Assembly (NCBI RefSeq): GCF_900109285.1
Contig: NZ_FNZQ01000001.1
Span: 146,001 to 210,000 of the forward strand
Source: Jannaschia helgolandensis
GTDB lineage: Bacteria; Pseudomonadota; Alphaproteobacteria; Rhodobacterales; Rhodobacteraceae
Length of the DNA: 64,000 bases
Reading direction: 5' to 3'
Shown: positions 1-8,000 of the stretch, in pieces
Position numbering within the stretch: position 1 is the first letter of the stretch
How the letters are laid out: the number at the start of each line of letters is the position of its first letter
The notes under the pieces: generated by a model
The model's input: only the letters and a program-made list of their open reading frames with translations
Told to the model about the DNA's origin: nothing
Databases searched by the model: none
Translations under genes and position numbers: made by a program

Positions 1-185
1 AAGGGGCCAAACTTCCGCCCGAAGGTGTTGCCAACGCATTACCACAGGCGTTGGTCCTGACGGCGATCGTTATCGGTTTCGGTCTGTTCGCCTTTGCGCT
101 GGTGCTGATCTATCGCGGTTATCAGACGATGGGCACGCTCGATTCCGATGAAATGCGTCTGGCCGAGCCGGAGGACGGGCATTGA
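1..185 (+). CDS. mrpC: Mrp/Mnh Na+/H+ antiporter subunit C, C-terminal part
   Basis: Only the last about 60 residues are in the window; the gene starts to the left. The visible part is one hydrophobic helix (ALVLTAIVIGFGLFAFALVL) followed by a short acidic tail, which fits the last transmembrane segment of the small NuoK-like subunit MrpC. The assignment rests mainly on its place directly before mrpD: the TGA stop overlaps the TTG start of mrpD in the sequence ATTGA. The subunit belongs to a multi-subunit inner-membrane cation/proton antiporter. MrpA and MrpB should lie just outside the window. Confidence 0.85.
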   Translation, partial: GAKLPPEGVANALPQALVLTAIVIGFGLFAFALVLIYRGYQTMGTLDSDEMRLAEPEDGH

Positions 186-1681
186 CCGACCTTTTGCTGC
201 CGCTGCCGATCCTGATCGCTTTCGCCACTGCGATCCTGACGTTCTTTTTCCGCAAGGGGCCCGAGGGGCGCTGGGTTTCGGTCGCCGGATCGGCGCTGAT
301 GCTGGTTGCAGGCGGTATGCTGCTGGCCGAGGTGCTGGCAAACGGGGTCCAGGCCGCACAGATGGGCAACTGGCCCGCACCATTCGGCATCACACTGGTG
401 GCCGATACGCTGTCCGCAATCATGGTAGTCATCACCGCCATCACCGCGCTGGCCGTCAGTGTCTACGCCATATCCGACGTCACGCGAGAGATGGAGGCGG
501 TCGGCTATCACACCCTGTTCCATACCCTTATCGCAGGCGTCATGGGCGCGTTTCTGACGGGCGATCTGTTCAATCTTTATGTCTGGTTCGAGGTGATGCT
601 GATTTCCTCCTTCGGCCTGCTGGTGATGGGCGGCAAGCGGGTGCAGATGGACGCGGGCATCAAATATGTGACGCTCAACCTGATCTCGACGGTGTTGTTC
701 CTGTCTGGCATCGGGCTTCTGTATGGCGTGACCGGCACGCTGAACATGGCGGACCTGCATACAGCGGTGCAGACCGCCGATGCCGGGTTGATCACAGTGA
801 TCGCCATGATGTTTCTTGTCGGCTTCGGCGTGAAGGCTGCGGTCTTTCCACTCTTCTTCTGGCTACCCGCCGCCTATCACACCCCGGCCTTTGCAGTGTC
901 TGCCGTTTTCGCGGGATTGCTGACCAAAGTCGGTGTCTATGCGCTGCTGCGAATGTTCACGCTGGTCTTCACGCGGGACGTCGGATTCACCCATGGCCTG
1001 CTGCTCTGGGTTGCCGTGGCGACGATGGTGACAGGCGTTCTGGGGGCCGCCGCACAGACCGATTTCCGCCGCATCCTGTCGTTCCACATCGTCAGTCAGA
1101 TCGGTTACATGGTGCTGGGTCTGGCGCTGTATACGCCGCTCGCGTTGACCGGCGCGGTCTTCTATCTGGTCCACCACATCATCGTGAAAGCGAACCTGTT
1201 CCTGGTGTCGGGCGTCGCGAACCGCATCGCGGGCGGCACGAACATAGACCGGATCGGGGGCTTGTACAAAGGCGCGCCGCTTCTGGCGTTTCTGTTCCTG
1301 ATCCCGGCATTTTCGCTGGCGGGCTTTCCGCCGTTATCGGGATTCTGGGCGAAATTTGTGCTGGTCAAGGCGTCGCTCGATCTGGAACTCTGGTTTGTCG
1401 CCTTCGCCGCGCTGGCTGTAGGCCTGATGACGATCTATTCCATGACCAAGATCTGGGGCCGCGCCTTTTGGGCCCCGCATCCCGGCGGCACAGTGCCCAG
1501 CCTGTCGTCGCTGCCCCTGAGCGAACGTGTCACCCTGCTTGTACCGATCGCATTCTTGGCCAGCCTGACCATCGTGATCGGCCTGTTCCCCGAGCCGTTC
1601 GTGCAGGTGGCCGCACGCGCGGCGGCGGAATTGCTGGACCCGACCGCCTATCTGGCCGCCGTATTGGGAGGACCGTCATGA
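182..1681 (+). CDS. mrpD: Mrp/Mnh Na+/H+ antiporter subunit D
   Basis: This 499-residue membrane protein has about 14 hydrophobic segments and the NuoL/M/N-type proton-channel family signature. The central conserved stretch includes GFGVKAAVFPLFFWLPAAY (about residues 218-236), with the Lys and the LPAAY motif typical of MrpD. A second half contains SGFWAKFVLV. It is a core transporting subunit of the Na+(K+)/H+ antiporter used for pH and sodium homeostasis, common in marine bacteria. The start is TTG at 182, overlapping the mrpC stop; the next gene starts inside its stop codon (ATGA at 1678). This indicates one translationally coupled mrp operon. Confidence 0.95.
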   Translation: MTDLLLPLPILIAFATAILTFFFRKGPEGRWVSVAGSALMLVAGGMLLAEVLANGVQAAQMGNWPAPFGITLVADTLSAIMVVITAITALAVSVYAISDVTREMEAVGYHTLFHTLIAGVMGAFLTGDLFNLYVWFEVMLISSFGLLVMGGKRVQMDAGIKYVTLNLISTVLFLSGIGLLYGVTGTLNMADLHTAVQTADAGLITVIAMMFLVGFGVKAAVFPLFFWLPAAYHTPAFAVSAVFAGLLTKVGVYALLRMFTLVFTRDVGFTHGLLLWVAVATMVTGVLGAAAQTDFRRILSFHIVSQIGYMVLGLALYTPLALTGAVFYLVHHIIVKANLFLVSGVANRIAGGTNIDRIGGLYKGAPLLAFLFLIPAFSLAGFPPLSGFWAKFVLVKASLDLELWFVAFAALAVGLMTIYSMTKIWGRAFWAPHPGGTVPSLSSLPLSERVTLLVPIAFLASLTIVIGLFPEPFVQVAARAAAELLDPTAYLAAVLGGPS

Positions 1682-2154
1682 GTGTCTTTCTTCTGAACCT
1701 TCTGCTGGCCATCGCATGGGCCGCGCTGACCGGTCAGTTCACTCTGCCTGGCCTGGCGTTAGGATTCGCCGTGGGCTTTGGCGCGCTCTGGGTCATTCAG
1801 CCATTGTTTGGAACGACGGGTAATTATTTCGCCAAGGTTTATCGCTGGGTTAAATTGCTGGTGCTGTTTCATTACGAGTTGATCGTATCGTCTATTTCGG
1901 TTGCCTGGGATGTGCTCACACCGCGCCATCGCGCACGCCCCGGCATCATCTGCGTCCCTTTGAAAGCCAGGGGTGAGGCCGAAGTTCTGTTGGTCACCAA
2001 CCTGATTTCTCTGACCCCCGGTACCCTGTCGCTGGACGTGACCGAGGATTGCAACACGCTCGTCGTCCACGCGATGTTCGCGGACGATCCGGCCAAAATA
2101 GCGGCGCAGATCGAGAACGGTATGGAACGCTGGGTGCGGGAGGCATTGGAATGA
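1678..2154 (+). CDS. mrpE: Mrp/Mnh Na+/H+ antiporter subunit E
   Basis: The product is 158 residues with two or three N-terminal hydrophobic segments and a soluble C-terminal domain. That domain contains TNLISLTPGTLSLDV, the signature of MrpE. The start ATG at 1678 overlaps the mrpD stop (ATGA), which rules out the much longer frame that begins at 148. MrpE supports assembly or stability of the antiporter complex. Its stop overlaps the mrpF start at 2151. Confidence 0.95.
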   Translation: MSVFLLNLLLAIAWAALTGQFTLPGLALGFAVGFGALWVIQPLFGTTGNYFAKVYRWVKLLVLFHYELIVSSISVAWDVLTPRHRARPGIICVPLKARGEAEVLLVTNLISLTPGTLSLDVTEDCNTLVVHAMFADDPAKIAAQIENGMERWVREALE

Positions 2155-2516
2155 AAGGAGACACCTTGCTGGCGGTCAGCCTGACCGAACAGATGCCGAT
2201 CCTGAATGCTGCCGTGCAAATCGCCTTCGTGATGGTGATGGCCGGAGTCATTCTTGCCATGATCCGGCTGATTAAAGGCCCGTCCCTGCCCGACCGGGTT
2301 GTCGCGCTGGATACAATGACGGTGCTGGTCGTCGCTTTCAGCGGTTTGTTCGCCATCGACACCGGCGTGGCGGCGTTTCTGGACGTCGCAGTCGTTCTGG
2401 CCTTGATCGGCTTTCTTGCAACCGTAGCACTTGCGCGTTTTGTCGAGCGCAGGACCAGCCGTCCGGACGCGCAACGCCTGCACCGCGCGGGCGAAGACAG
2501 CGAGGACGGGGCATGA
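2151..2516 (+). CDS. mrpF: Mrp/Mnh Na+/H+ antiporter subunit F
   Basis: The 121-residue protein has three hydrophobic helices and the motif RLIKGPSLPDRVVALDT at about residues 40-56, which is diagnostic of MrpF. ATG at 2151 overlaps the mrpE stop. A TTG 15 bases further in is an alternative start that would remove five polar residues. It is a small integral-membrane subunit of the antiporter. Confidence 0.93.
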   Translation: MKGDTLLAVSLTEQMPILNAAVQIAFVMVMAGVILAMIRLIKGPSLPDRVVALDTMTVLVVAFSGLFAIDTGVAAFLDVAVVLALIGFLATVALARFVERRTSRPDAQRLHRAGEDSEDGA

Positions 2517-2857
2517 TCCTGGAACTGTTCATGACGGCTTGCGTCCTTCTCGGCGGGTTCTTCGCATTCGTGGCAGGGCTGGGGGTATTGCGCCTGCCGG
2601 ATGTTTTGATCCGCATGCACGCGACAACCAAGGCTGGCACGCTGGCGTCGGGTCTGATCATGCTGGCGGTCGCGGCGGGCTTTGGCGATGCCCCTACAGT
2701 TGCGCGCGCAGTGGCTATCGTGATTTTTCTGCTCATAACCGCGCCTGTCGGCGCCCATATGATAGGCCGCGCTGCGTTCAGGTCGGGCGTAGCGCTCTGG
2801 CCGCCAACCAAGATCGACCCCGAAGCGCGGATGAAGCTGGGGGTGCGGGACGATTGA
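2513..2857 (+). CDS. mrpG: Mrp/Mnh Na+/H+ antiporter subunit G
   Basis: The product is 114 residues with three hydrophobic segments and the family motif GLGVLRLPDVLIRMHATTKAG at about residues 22-42. It is the last subunit of the operon; its start overlaps the mrpF stop. It ends 12 bases before the stop of a convergent gene. I saw no strong intrinsic terminator in that short gap, only a weak GGGCC/GGCCC pairing. Confidence 0.94.
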   Translation: MILELFMTACVLLGGFFAFVAGLGVLRLPDVLIRMHATTKAGTLASGLIMLAVAAGFGDAPTVARAVAIVIFLLITAPVGAHMIGRAAFRSGVALWPPTKIDPEARMKLGVRDD

Positions 2858-2869
2858 CCGAAGGGGCCA

Positions 2870-3520
2870 TCAGGCCCGCGGCTTGCCCTTCCAGGTATCC
2901 AGCCATGCCCGGAACCCCTTGCGGCGGCGCTCCACTGCATCGCCCGCATCGTCCCAGACCTCGCCCGCATCTTCCAGAAGGGGGTCTATCCGGTTGCGGC
3001 GGAACCGCAGGATACGGACCGTGATTGCCCAGATCAAAGCCGCCAGCAGTGTCAGGAAGATGATGTTGAACCACGGAATGATCGTGACGTCCGGCCCTTC
3101 GACCGGGCGCACGCCGACGGCGTTTGGGAAGATCGTCAGAAACTCCGACCGCCAACCGTAATGCGTGAGCGCCACCCATTGAGGGGCACCAGACGTGGAA
3201 ATCTGATCCCGCGCCTCGGCCTGAAGGTTCGATGAATCCAGCTTGAAATACGGCGGCCAGCCCCAGCCGGTATCTTCGTTGCGATAGACAGATGCGCGAC
3301 CCGAAGGCTTTACCGCTTCGATGAAACGCACGTCGCGGGTCGCAAGACCCGTAGTGCCGACATCAGGGGTCGCCCAGAAGATCGAATTCTCGCCGAAGTC
3401 GATGCGCCGGTTCTCGGTCCCGACGATCCGCACGATATCGGTCTGGGGCAGGGTGTAGTGCAGGAAGCCCCCGACGACGGCTACGACCATCAGAAGAAAG
3501 ATCCATTTCACATAGGTCAT
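2870..3520 (-). CDS. DUF1523-like membrane protein, last gene of the AAA+ operon
   Basis: The product is 216 residues. An N-terminal hydrophobic segment (about residues 5-22) is followed by a globular, probably periplasmic region with several Trp residues, a second hydrophobic segment at about residues 150-168 (IPWFNIIFLTLLAALIWAIT), and an Arg-rich, then acidic cytoplasmic tail. The layout and the opening (MTYVKWIFLL) agree with my memory of the DUF1523 family of Rhodobacterales, which has no assigned function. It is the distal gene of the eight-gene leftward operon, 11 bases after the 88-aa membrane protein. Confidence 0.7.
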   Translation of the reverse strand: MTYVKWIFLLMVVAVVGGFLHYTLPQTDIVRIVGTENRRIDFGENSIFWATPDVGTTGLATRDVRFIEAVKPSGRASVYRNEDTGWGWPPYFKLDSSNLQAEARDQISTSGAPQWVALTHYGWRSEFLTIFPNAVGVRPVEGPDVTIIPWFNIIFLTLLAALIWAITVRILRFRRNRIDPLLEDAGEVWDDAGDAVERRRKGFRAWLDTWKGKPRA

Positions 3521-3531
3521 CGCGCGGTCCC

Positions 3532-3798
3532 TCAGGCGTAGTTAACAAGATAGATCAACAGCAAGATGGCCCCGATTGGCACGATATACACCCCCCAGAG
3601 CAACTTGCGCCGAAGGCTTCGCCGATAATCGCGGATGCCGTTTTCGACGTAGGTATGCTGCGGCAGGGGCGGTTGTTTCGCGACCCACTCCGCTTCCAGA
3701 CGATCACGTTCGCCGGCGCGGAAATAGAAGACCAGCGCCCAATAGACGATCGTCAGAACGATCAGCAGCACGACGGCCAGTCTCAGAAGTCCGAACAT
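3532..3798 (-). CDS. Small two-helix membrane protein of unknown function
   Basis: The product is 88 residues. It has an N-terminal hydrophobic helix (about residues 4-26), a charged middle region with VAKQPPLPQHTYVENGIRDY, and a second helix at the C-terminus (about residues 68-86). Both ends are therefore likely membrane-embedded. I do not recognise a named family. It sits one base after the stop of the DUF6638-like gene and 11 bases before the DUF1523-like gene, so it is almost certainly a component of the same operon. Confidence 0.7.
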   Translation of the reverse strand: MFGLLRLAVVLLIVLTIVYWALVFYFRAGERDRLEAEWVAKQPPLPQHTYVENGIRDYRRSLRRKLLWGVYIVPIGAILLLIYLVNYA

Positions 3799-3799
3799 T

Positions 3800-5116
3800 C
3801 TATCCCCATGGTCCCTTGGCCCGCACGGCCTTCGTCAACACAACCTGCGGCATAGGCGCTGCGACGTCAGACGCATATAAATGCTTCCACACCCCTGCCC
3901 GGTCGGCAGCATAATCCTTTGTCAGCCGTTCGGCGACCCATGCCTTCAATGGCTCGGGGCTGGCGCGATAGAGATCATAGAACAGCGGCTTGTGGCAAAT
4001 ATGCAGCTGCCGGAAATCCTGCGGTGCCAATTCCGCCAGCAACATATTGGTCAGGTCGCGCAGCGGGCCAGGGGCGGCGCGCAACGTATGGAAATACGCA
4101 GGGTTCGCGCTGTCGATCCGGGGCCAGTCGCCACGCCCTTCAGCCCAGGCCAGCATCGCGCCCAGGGCATGAACAGACGGCGGCAGTCCGGCCCCTCTGG
4201 CCTGCATCGCGCGGCGCAACGACCTGTCGTCGATTGCCTCGGGCAACTGACCGGCACGGCCCAGCGCGTCGATGGCCAGGTGTTCCATCTTCTCGCGCAG
4301 GATGCCCGCCGCCGCTTCGCCCCGTCCCTCGACGATGGGCTGGGTCAGGCCATTCACCTGCAGGAAATTTGCGACCCCGTTGCGATTGGCAAGGTCGTGG
4401 ACGTCAATCCCGCTGGCCTCGAACGGCACGTTGGCCAGTACGGCGGGGCTGCCGACCGATCGAAAGACGTAGAGCCCGCCGTGATGCGCTGTCCAGAAAT
4501 CGTCCTGCCGGAAACTGGGCGTTTCGAACGTGACAGGCGCGCGGGTCACGTCGCCGGTGGTGCGCGCCAGCCCGATCATCTGCGCGACCAGCACGTCGTC
4601 CCACCACGCATCCGGCTCGTCCCGGAACCGTGCGATCAGTTTGTCCAGCTTGGCGGCGTCGCGCACGATGCCGGTGGTCGTATCCGCCTCGACCGTGACC
4701 GAGCGGATGTCGAGCAGGCTTTGTGGTTCCGGCACCGAAAAGACTGAATTCTGCAACTCCCCTGCCACTGCGTCGCGGGCGGTCAGGGTGAACAATTGCG
4801 CCTCGTTCGCGGCGATGAAATCGCGGATGATGTTCTGGGTCGTGGAGAACTTCATCTCCAGCAATGGCGCGTCCTTCTGCTGCGTGGACAACAGAATGAT
4901 CTGCCGGTTGCAGCCGCCGGGGTTGAGGTAGTCCATGTCGCCCAACTCGTCGCCGACTTCGGGGGAGAAACCGCTGAGGTCGATGTGGAAGTTGTCGAGT
5001 TTCGTGCGCTTGCCCGTGAGGTGATCAAGCGCGCGGTTGTAGCGTTCAATGAGCGCGGGGGACGAGACCTCGAAGAGGTTGGCAAACATCAGGCCGTGTT
5101 GGATGAGGCGTTTCAT
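3800..5116 (-). CDS. DUF6638-like protein of unknown function
   Basis: The product is 438 residues, soluble, with no signal peptide or clear transmembrane helix. The N-terminus reads MKRLIQHGLMFANLFEV and the region near residue 70 is NPGGCNRQIILLST. From memory this agrees with the DUF6638 family found in Rhodobacterales beside the AAA+ ATPase; I could not check this. No catalytic motif is evident. Its start overlaps the stop of the A+T-rich upstream gene by four bases, so translation is probably coupled. The role is presumably tied to the ATPase and the membrane proteins of the operon. Confidence 0.65.
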   Translation of the reverse strand: MKRLIQHGLMFANLFEVSSPALIERYNRALDHLTGKRTKLDNFHIDLSGFSPEVGDELGDMDYLNPGGCNRQIILLSTQQKDAPLLEMKFSTTQNIIRDFIAANEAQLFTLTARDAVAGELQNSVFSVPEPQSLLDIRSVTVEADTTTGIVRDAAKLDKLIARFRDEPDAWWDDVLVAQMIGLARTTGDVTRAPVTFETPSFRQDDFWTAHHGGLYVFRSVGSPAVLANVPFEASGIDVHDLANRNGVANFLQVNGLTQPIVEGRGEAAAGILREKMEHLAIDALGRAGQLPEAIDDRSLRRAMQARGAGLPPSVHALGAMLAWAEGRGDWPRIDSANPAYFHTLRAAPGPLRDLTNMLLAELAPQDFRQLHICHKPLFYDLYRASPEPLKAWVAERLTKDYAADRAGVWKHLYASDVAAPMPQVVLTKAVRAKGPWG

Positions 5117-5736
5117 TTCGTATAACGCTTCAAAATCGACCGTAGCTCTTCCTCAATCAATTTCAGTGATTCATGATAACTATCCCGAAAAGCGTCCCTT
5201 AAGGGATGGGATTGTATCGTTGAAAGCGTATCTGGGTGAATGTCCCTATTTTTATGACTGTCAGGTCCGTCAGCATTTGGTTGTTTTGATTCGAGAAAAT
5301 TGTCAATTTCGCTGAGGAGTTGTCCTTCTAAGCACCTTAAAGTCTCCAGTGACTTTAGGCAGTCACGGCCCCATTGGACGCTGGCGCGGATTTCCAAAGG
5401 ATACATTCTGCTTTTGACGTTCTCTAAGCGATCAATGCGATCGCTGTAGTACTTGCGAACACCGAAATATTCTTGCTTTTGCTCACCCTTTATGGGTTCG
5501 TCAAAATCATCTTTTTTCGCTAGCGTATACAATACCGGGTGATATCTAATGTGCTGTACAGCATCATTTCTCTCATAAAGTAGAATGAGCAGCGATTCGG
5601 CTAGTTCGGTATTTCGCATCCAATTTTTCTCATCTCGCCATGATCTTACGCCTCGGTATGCGGTGTAGGCACCAAAGAGCGCGGCCAAGGTCAAAACCAG
5701 ATTTCTGCCGATTTCCGTAACCTCCACCCAATTCAC
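5113..5736 (-). CDS. Membrane-anchored protein of unknown function, A+T-rich insert in the operon
   Basis: I place the start at GTG 5736. It overlaps the upstream stop (GTGA) and has a strong AAGGAGGTGG ribosome-binding site; an upstream GTG at 5853 would overlap the previous gene by 120 bases. The 207-residue product has one N-terminal transmembrane helix (about residues 9-26) followed by a charged, mostly helical cytoplasmic domain. The helix plus YRGVRSWRDE resembles small anchored proteins I remember from phage and defence neighbourhoods, but that is only a resemblance. Base composition is clearly A+T-richer than both neighbours, with codons such as AAA, TTT and ATA, suggesting acquisition. 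Confidence 0.6.
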   Translation of the reverse strand: MNWVEVTEIGRNLVLTLAALFGAYTAYRGVRSWRDEKNWMRNTELAESLLILLYERNDAVQHIRYHPVLYTLAKKDDFDEPIKGEQKQEYFGVRKYYSDRIDRLENVKSRMYPLEIRASVQWGRDCLKSLETLRCLEGQLLSEIDNFLESKQPNADGPDSHKNRDIHPDTLSTIQSHPLRDAFRDSYHESLKLIEEELRSILKRYTK

Positions 5737-6038
5737 CAAACCACCTCCTTCCACCGCTTCGGCAAAGCACTCAACGACAGCACCATCACCGGCCCCCAGA
5801 CGATCCCCGCCTTTGCCGACAGCAGCACGAAGTGCCAAGGCGCTTCCCGCCACACGACACCGCCTGCCTCACCATACAGCCAGACGAAACCGGCGGCAGC
5901 GACAACGGCCAGCAGCAGCGCCGACAGCACTCCGTTCACCAGCAGCCAGATGACTCCTTCGGGCAGCAGCTTGCCCAGCATCCACGGCACCAGCCAGGCC
6001 ACGACAGCAAGACCGACTAGAGGCAGGACCAGGTTCAA
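5733..6038 (-). CDS. Small membrane protein of unknown function
   Basis: The product is 101 residues with three hydrophobic segments (about 3-20, 27-55 and 68-90). No family is recognised. It starts within the stop of the AAA+ ATPase gene (overlap 6035-6038) and ends within the start of the A+T-rich orphan. The close coupling makes it a likely membrane partner of the ATPase. Confidence 0.65.
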   Translation of the reverse strand: MNLVLPLVGLAVVAWLVPWMLGKLLPEGVIWLLVNGVLSALLLAVVAAAGFVWLYGEAGGVVWREAPWHFVLLSAKAGIVWGPVMVLSLSALPKRWKEVVW

Positions 6039-7951
6039 CTCTTGCCTTCCAGATAGCGGCGCTTGGCGACCTCCATCCGCTGCATGTCGCGGACGGTATT
6101 TTCGATGGCGACCTCGTCGGATTTATCGGCGTAGCGGAATTCGGAATCGGCGTAGCGGTTGACCTCTTGCAGCACCATTTCAGTAGTGATCGGCACGCGC
6201 ATCTCGGACACCATGGCCAGCTTGTCGTCGTAGGATTTGTGCATGAAGGCGTCCGGCGTTTCGAACCACGCGTCGGGCAGTTCCACGTCCATCGCGCGGA
6301 CCTTTACCGCGTCGGTGATGTTCTTGATCGCACGCCCGGTAAAGCGTTCGTCCGCCTCCTGGATGCTCTTCAGATAGGTGCCGATCCTGGCGATGGTATC
6401 CAACTCGCCGATCCGGTCTTTCACCCGGTCGAACACCTCTGCCAGCTTCTGCTCGGCGGGTCGCGAATGCCTGGCAAAGCTTTCGGCCACGGCGCGCGTC
6501 AGTTCCTGCGCGGCGAACAGGTCGTGATCGCCCAGCGGAATATCGTGGCGTTTGCCCAACAGAAGCGACAGGATGTCGATGTAGTCGTCTCGCGTCTGCG
6601 GGCCATCAACCAGAAACCGCGCCCCCGCCCGCTGGCGCAGGGCATCATCGACGTTTTCGGGATAGTTCGAGAACATGCCGAAGGTGCAGTTGCCTCGCAC
6701 AACGGTGTTTGCACCTGCGAAGCTTTCCATCAGGACGGAGGTAATTTCCAACTGTCCCGCCGACGCCTGCCGGTCACCGCGCTTACCCGCCAGTTGGTCG
6801 ATATCGTCGATCGTGCCGAAGCCGATGACATTCGGGTCCAGTATGCCGGTGACGAAGGCCTTGGCATTCTGCGCCGACTTGCCCTGATAGCTGTCGATGC
6901 TGTCGGTCGACAGGTTTTCGTAACGGAACGGATAGCCCGCGATCTCACAATATCCGTGGATCAAACCGGCCATCATCTGGATCAGGGTCGTCTTGCCGGT
7001 GCCGGGCGCGCCGTCGCCCATGAAAGTGAAGATGAAGCCGCCAAGGTCGGCAAAGGGGTTCAGCCTGCGTTCGAAATCGTAGGCCATCAGCATCTTCGAC
7101 AGCTTCAGTGCCTGATGCTTGGCGATGTGGTTGCCAACGACTTCATGCGGTGCCTTGAACTGCATCACCAGGGGTCTGCCCGTTGCGCGCAAGGCGGGCG
7201 TGAATCCATTCAGCGACAGGTCGTCGGCTTCGATCCGATAGGTCACGTCGCCGAAGATCGCGCTGCGGGCAGCGGTGCGGGCGCGGTCGGAGAGGCGGTC
7301 CAGCAGCGCCTCGGCCTGGGCGGCAAGTGTGGCGACCAGCGCGTCGTCGTCCAAACCATCCAGCCGCTGGTCGATCTCCCACAGCAGGCCTTCCAGCATA
7401 AGCTGTGCATTGTCGGTCAGGATTTCTTGCGGGGCAGGCACTTCTACGGTGGTCGTGCCGCGCAACGGAGCGATCAGAAATGCCAGCGTATTGGCGAAGA
7501 CATGGCCGACGGCCAGCGCCTCGACTTCCAGCAATTCGGTGAACTTGGCGCGGTCGCCCTCGGGCAGGCGGCCGGCAAGGTTCGCAGCCTTGAGCCCGTC
7601 CAACCCCGTGCGATCGTCCAACGCGCCGCCGACGGCCAAAGCCACCGCCAGCGCCCGCCGCAAACCCTGCAATACCTGCGCGCGGGCAGGCGTGACCAGA
7701 CCTTCGCCTTCGACCGTTTCGCGCAGATGAACGCCACCCGCTGGCGTCGTGCGCCGTGTCACCAAACCCGGCGTGGTGGAGCGGAACCGCGTCCGTGTTC
7801 CGATACCGGACGAGCGTTCTGATCGTTGAGACTCGGACGCCCTGCCCAGTCGTGGGGCGTGATCGAATCCCGACAGAAGCGTCAGCGCCGCATCATAACG
7901 CGCCGTGACTTCGGCCTCAGACAGTTCCATCGCATCGCCCGACAAGCTCAT
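6035..7951 (-). CDS. AAA+ ATPase, core of an uncharacterised operon
   Basis: The product is 638 residues. The first about 300 carry no recognised motif, only an Arg/Ser-rich stretch near residues 40-70. An AAA+ module follows: Walker A GAPGTGKTT at about residue 313, Walker B VIGFGTIDDIDQLAG at about residue 380, a sensor-like NCTFGMFSNYPE, and DDALRQRAGAR, which could supply an arginine finger. The enzyme presumably hydrolyses ATP to remodel a partner, perhaps one of the membrane proteins encoded in the operon. It has no transmembrane helix. The gene lies 49 bases after the 372-aa gene. The precise AAA+ clade cannot be told by eye. Confidence 0.75.
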   Translation of the reverse strand: MSLSGDAMELSEAEVTARYDAALTLLSGFDHAPRLGRASESQRSERSSGIGTRTRFRSTTPGLVTRRTTPAGGVHLRETVEGEGLVTPARAQVLQGLRRALAVALAVGGALDDRTGLDGLKAANLAGRLPEGDRAKFTELLEVEALAVGHVFANTLAFLIAPLRGTTTVEVPAPQEILTDNAQLMLEGLLWEIDQRLDGLDDDALVATLAAQAEALLDRLSDRARTAARSAIFGDVTYRIEADDLSLNGFTPALRATGRPLVMQFKAPHEVVGNHIAKHQALKLSKMLMAYDFERRLNPFADLGGFIFTFMGDGAPGTGKTTLIQMMAGLIHGYCEIAGYPFRYENLSTDSIDSYQGKSAQNAKAFVTGILDPNVIGFGTIDDIDQLAGKRGDRQASAGQLEITSVLMESFAGANTVVRGNCTFGMFSNYPENVDDALRQRAGARFLVDGPQTRDDYIDILSLLLGKRHDIPLGDHDLFAAQELTRAVAESFARHSRPAEQKLAEVFDRVKDRIGELDTIARIGTYLKSIQEADERFTGRAIKNITDAVKVRAMDVELPDAWFETPDAFMHKSYDDKLAMVSEMRVPITTEMVLQEVNRYADSEFRYADKSDEVAIENTVRDMQRMEVAKRRYLEGKS

Positions 7952-8000
7952 CCCACATCCCTTCTGTACGTTTCAAATATCCCCGCGTGCGGATCCGGCC

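Noticed and set aside
148..1677. Long plus-strand frame that runs through mrpD before mrpE
   Set aside because: It overlaps the clear mrpD gene in another frame; only the part from 1678 (mrpE) has family motifs.
2858..2890. Terminator between mrpG and the convergent DUF1523-like gene
   Set aside because: Only a short GGGCC/GGCCC pairing without T-run, overlapping the stop codons.
5737..5853. Upstream GTG start for the A+T-rich membrane-anchored gene
   Set aside because: It would overlap the preceding gene by 120 bases, while GTG 5736 has a strong AAGGAGGTGG site and the usual GTGA coupling.
6167..7822. 551-codon plus-strand frame opposite the AAA+ ATPase
   Set aside because: Shadow of the ATPase gene; no start signal and low-complexity His/Gln/Arg content.
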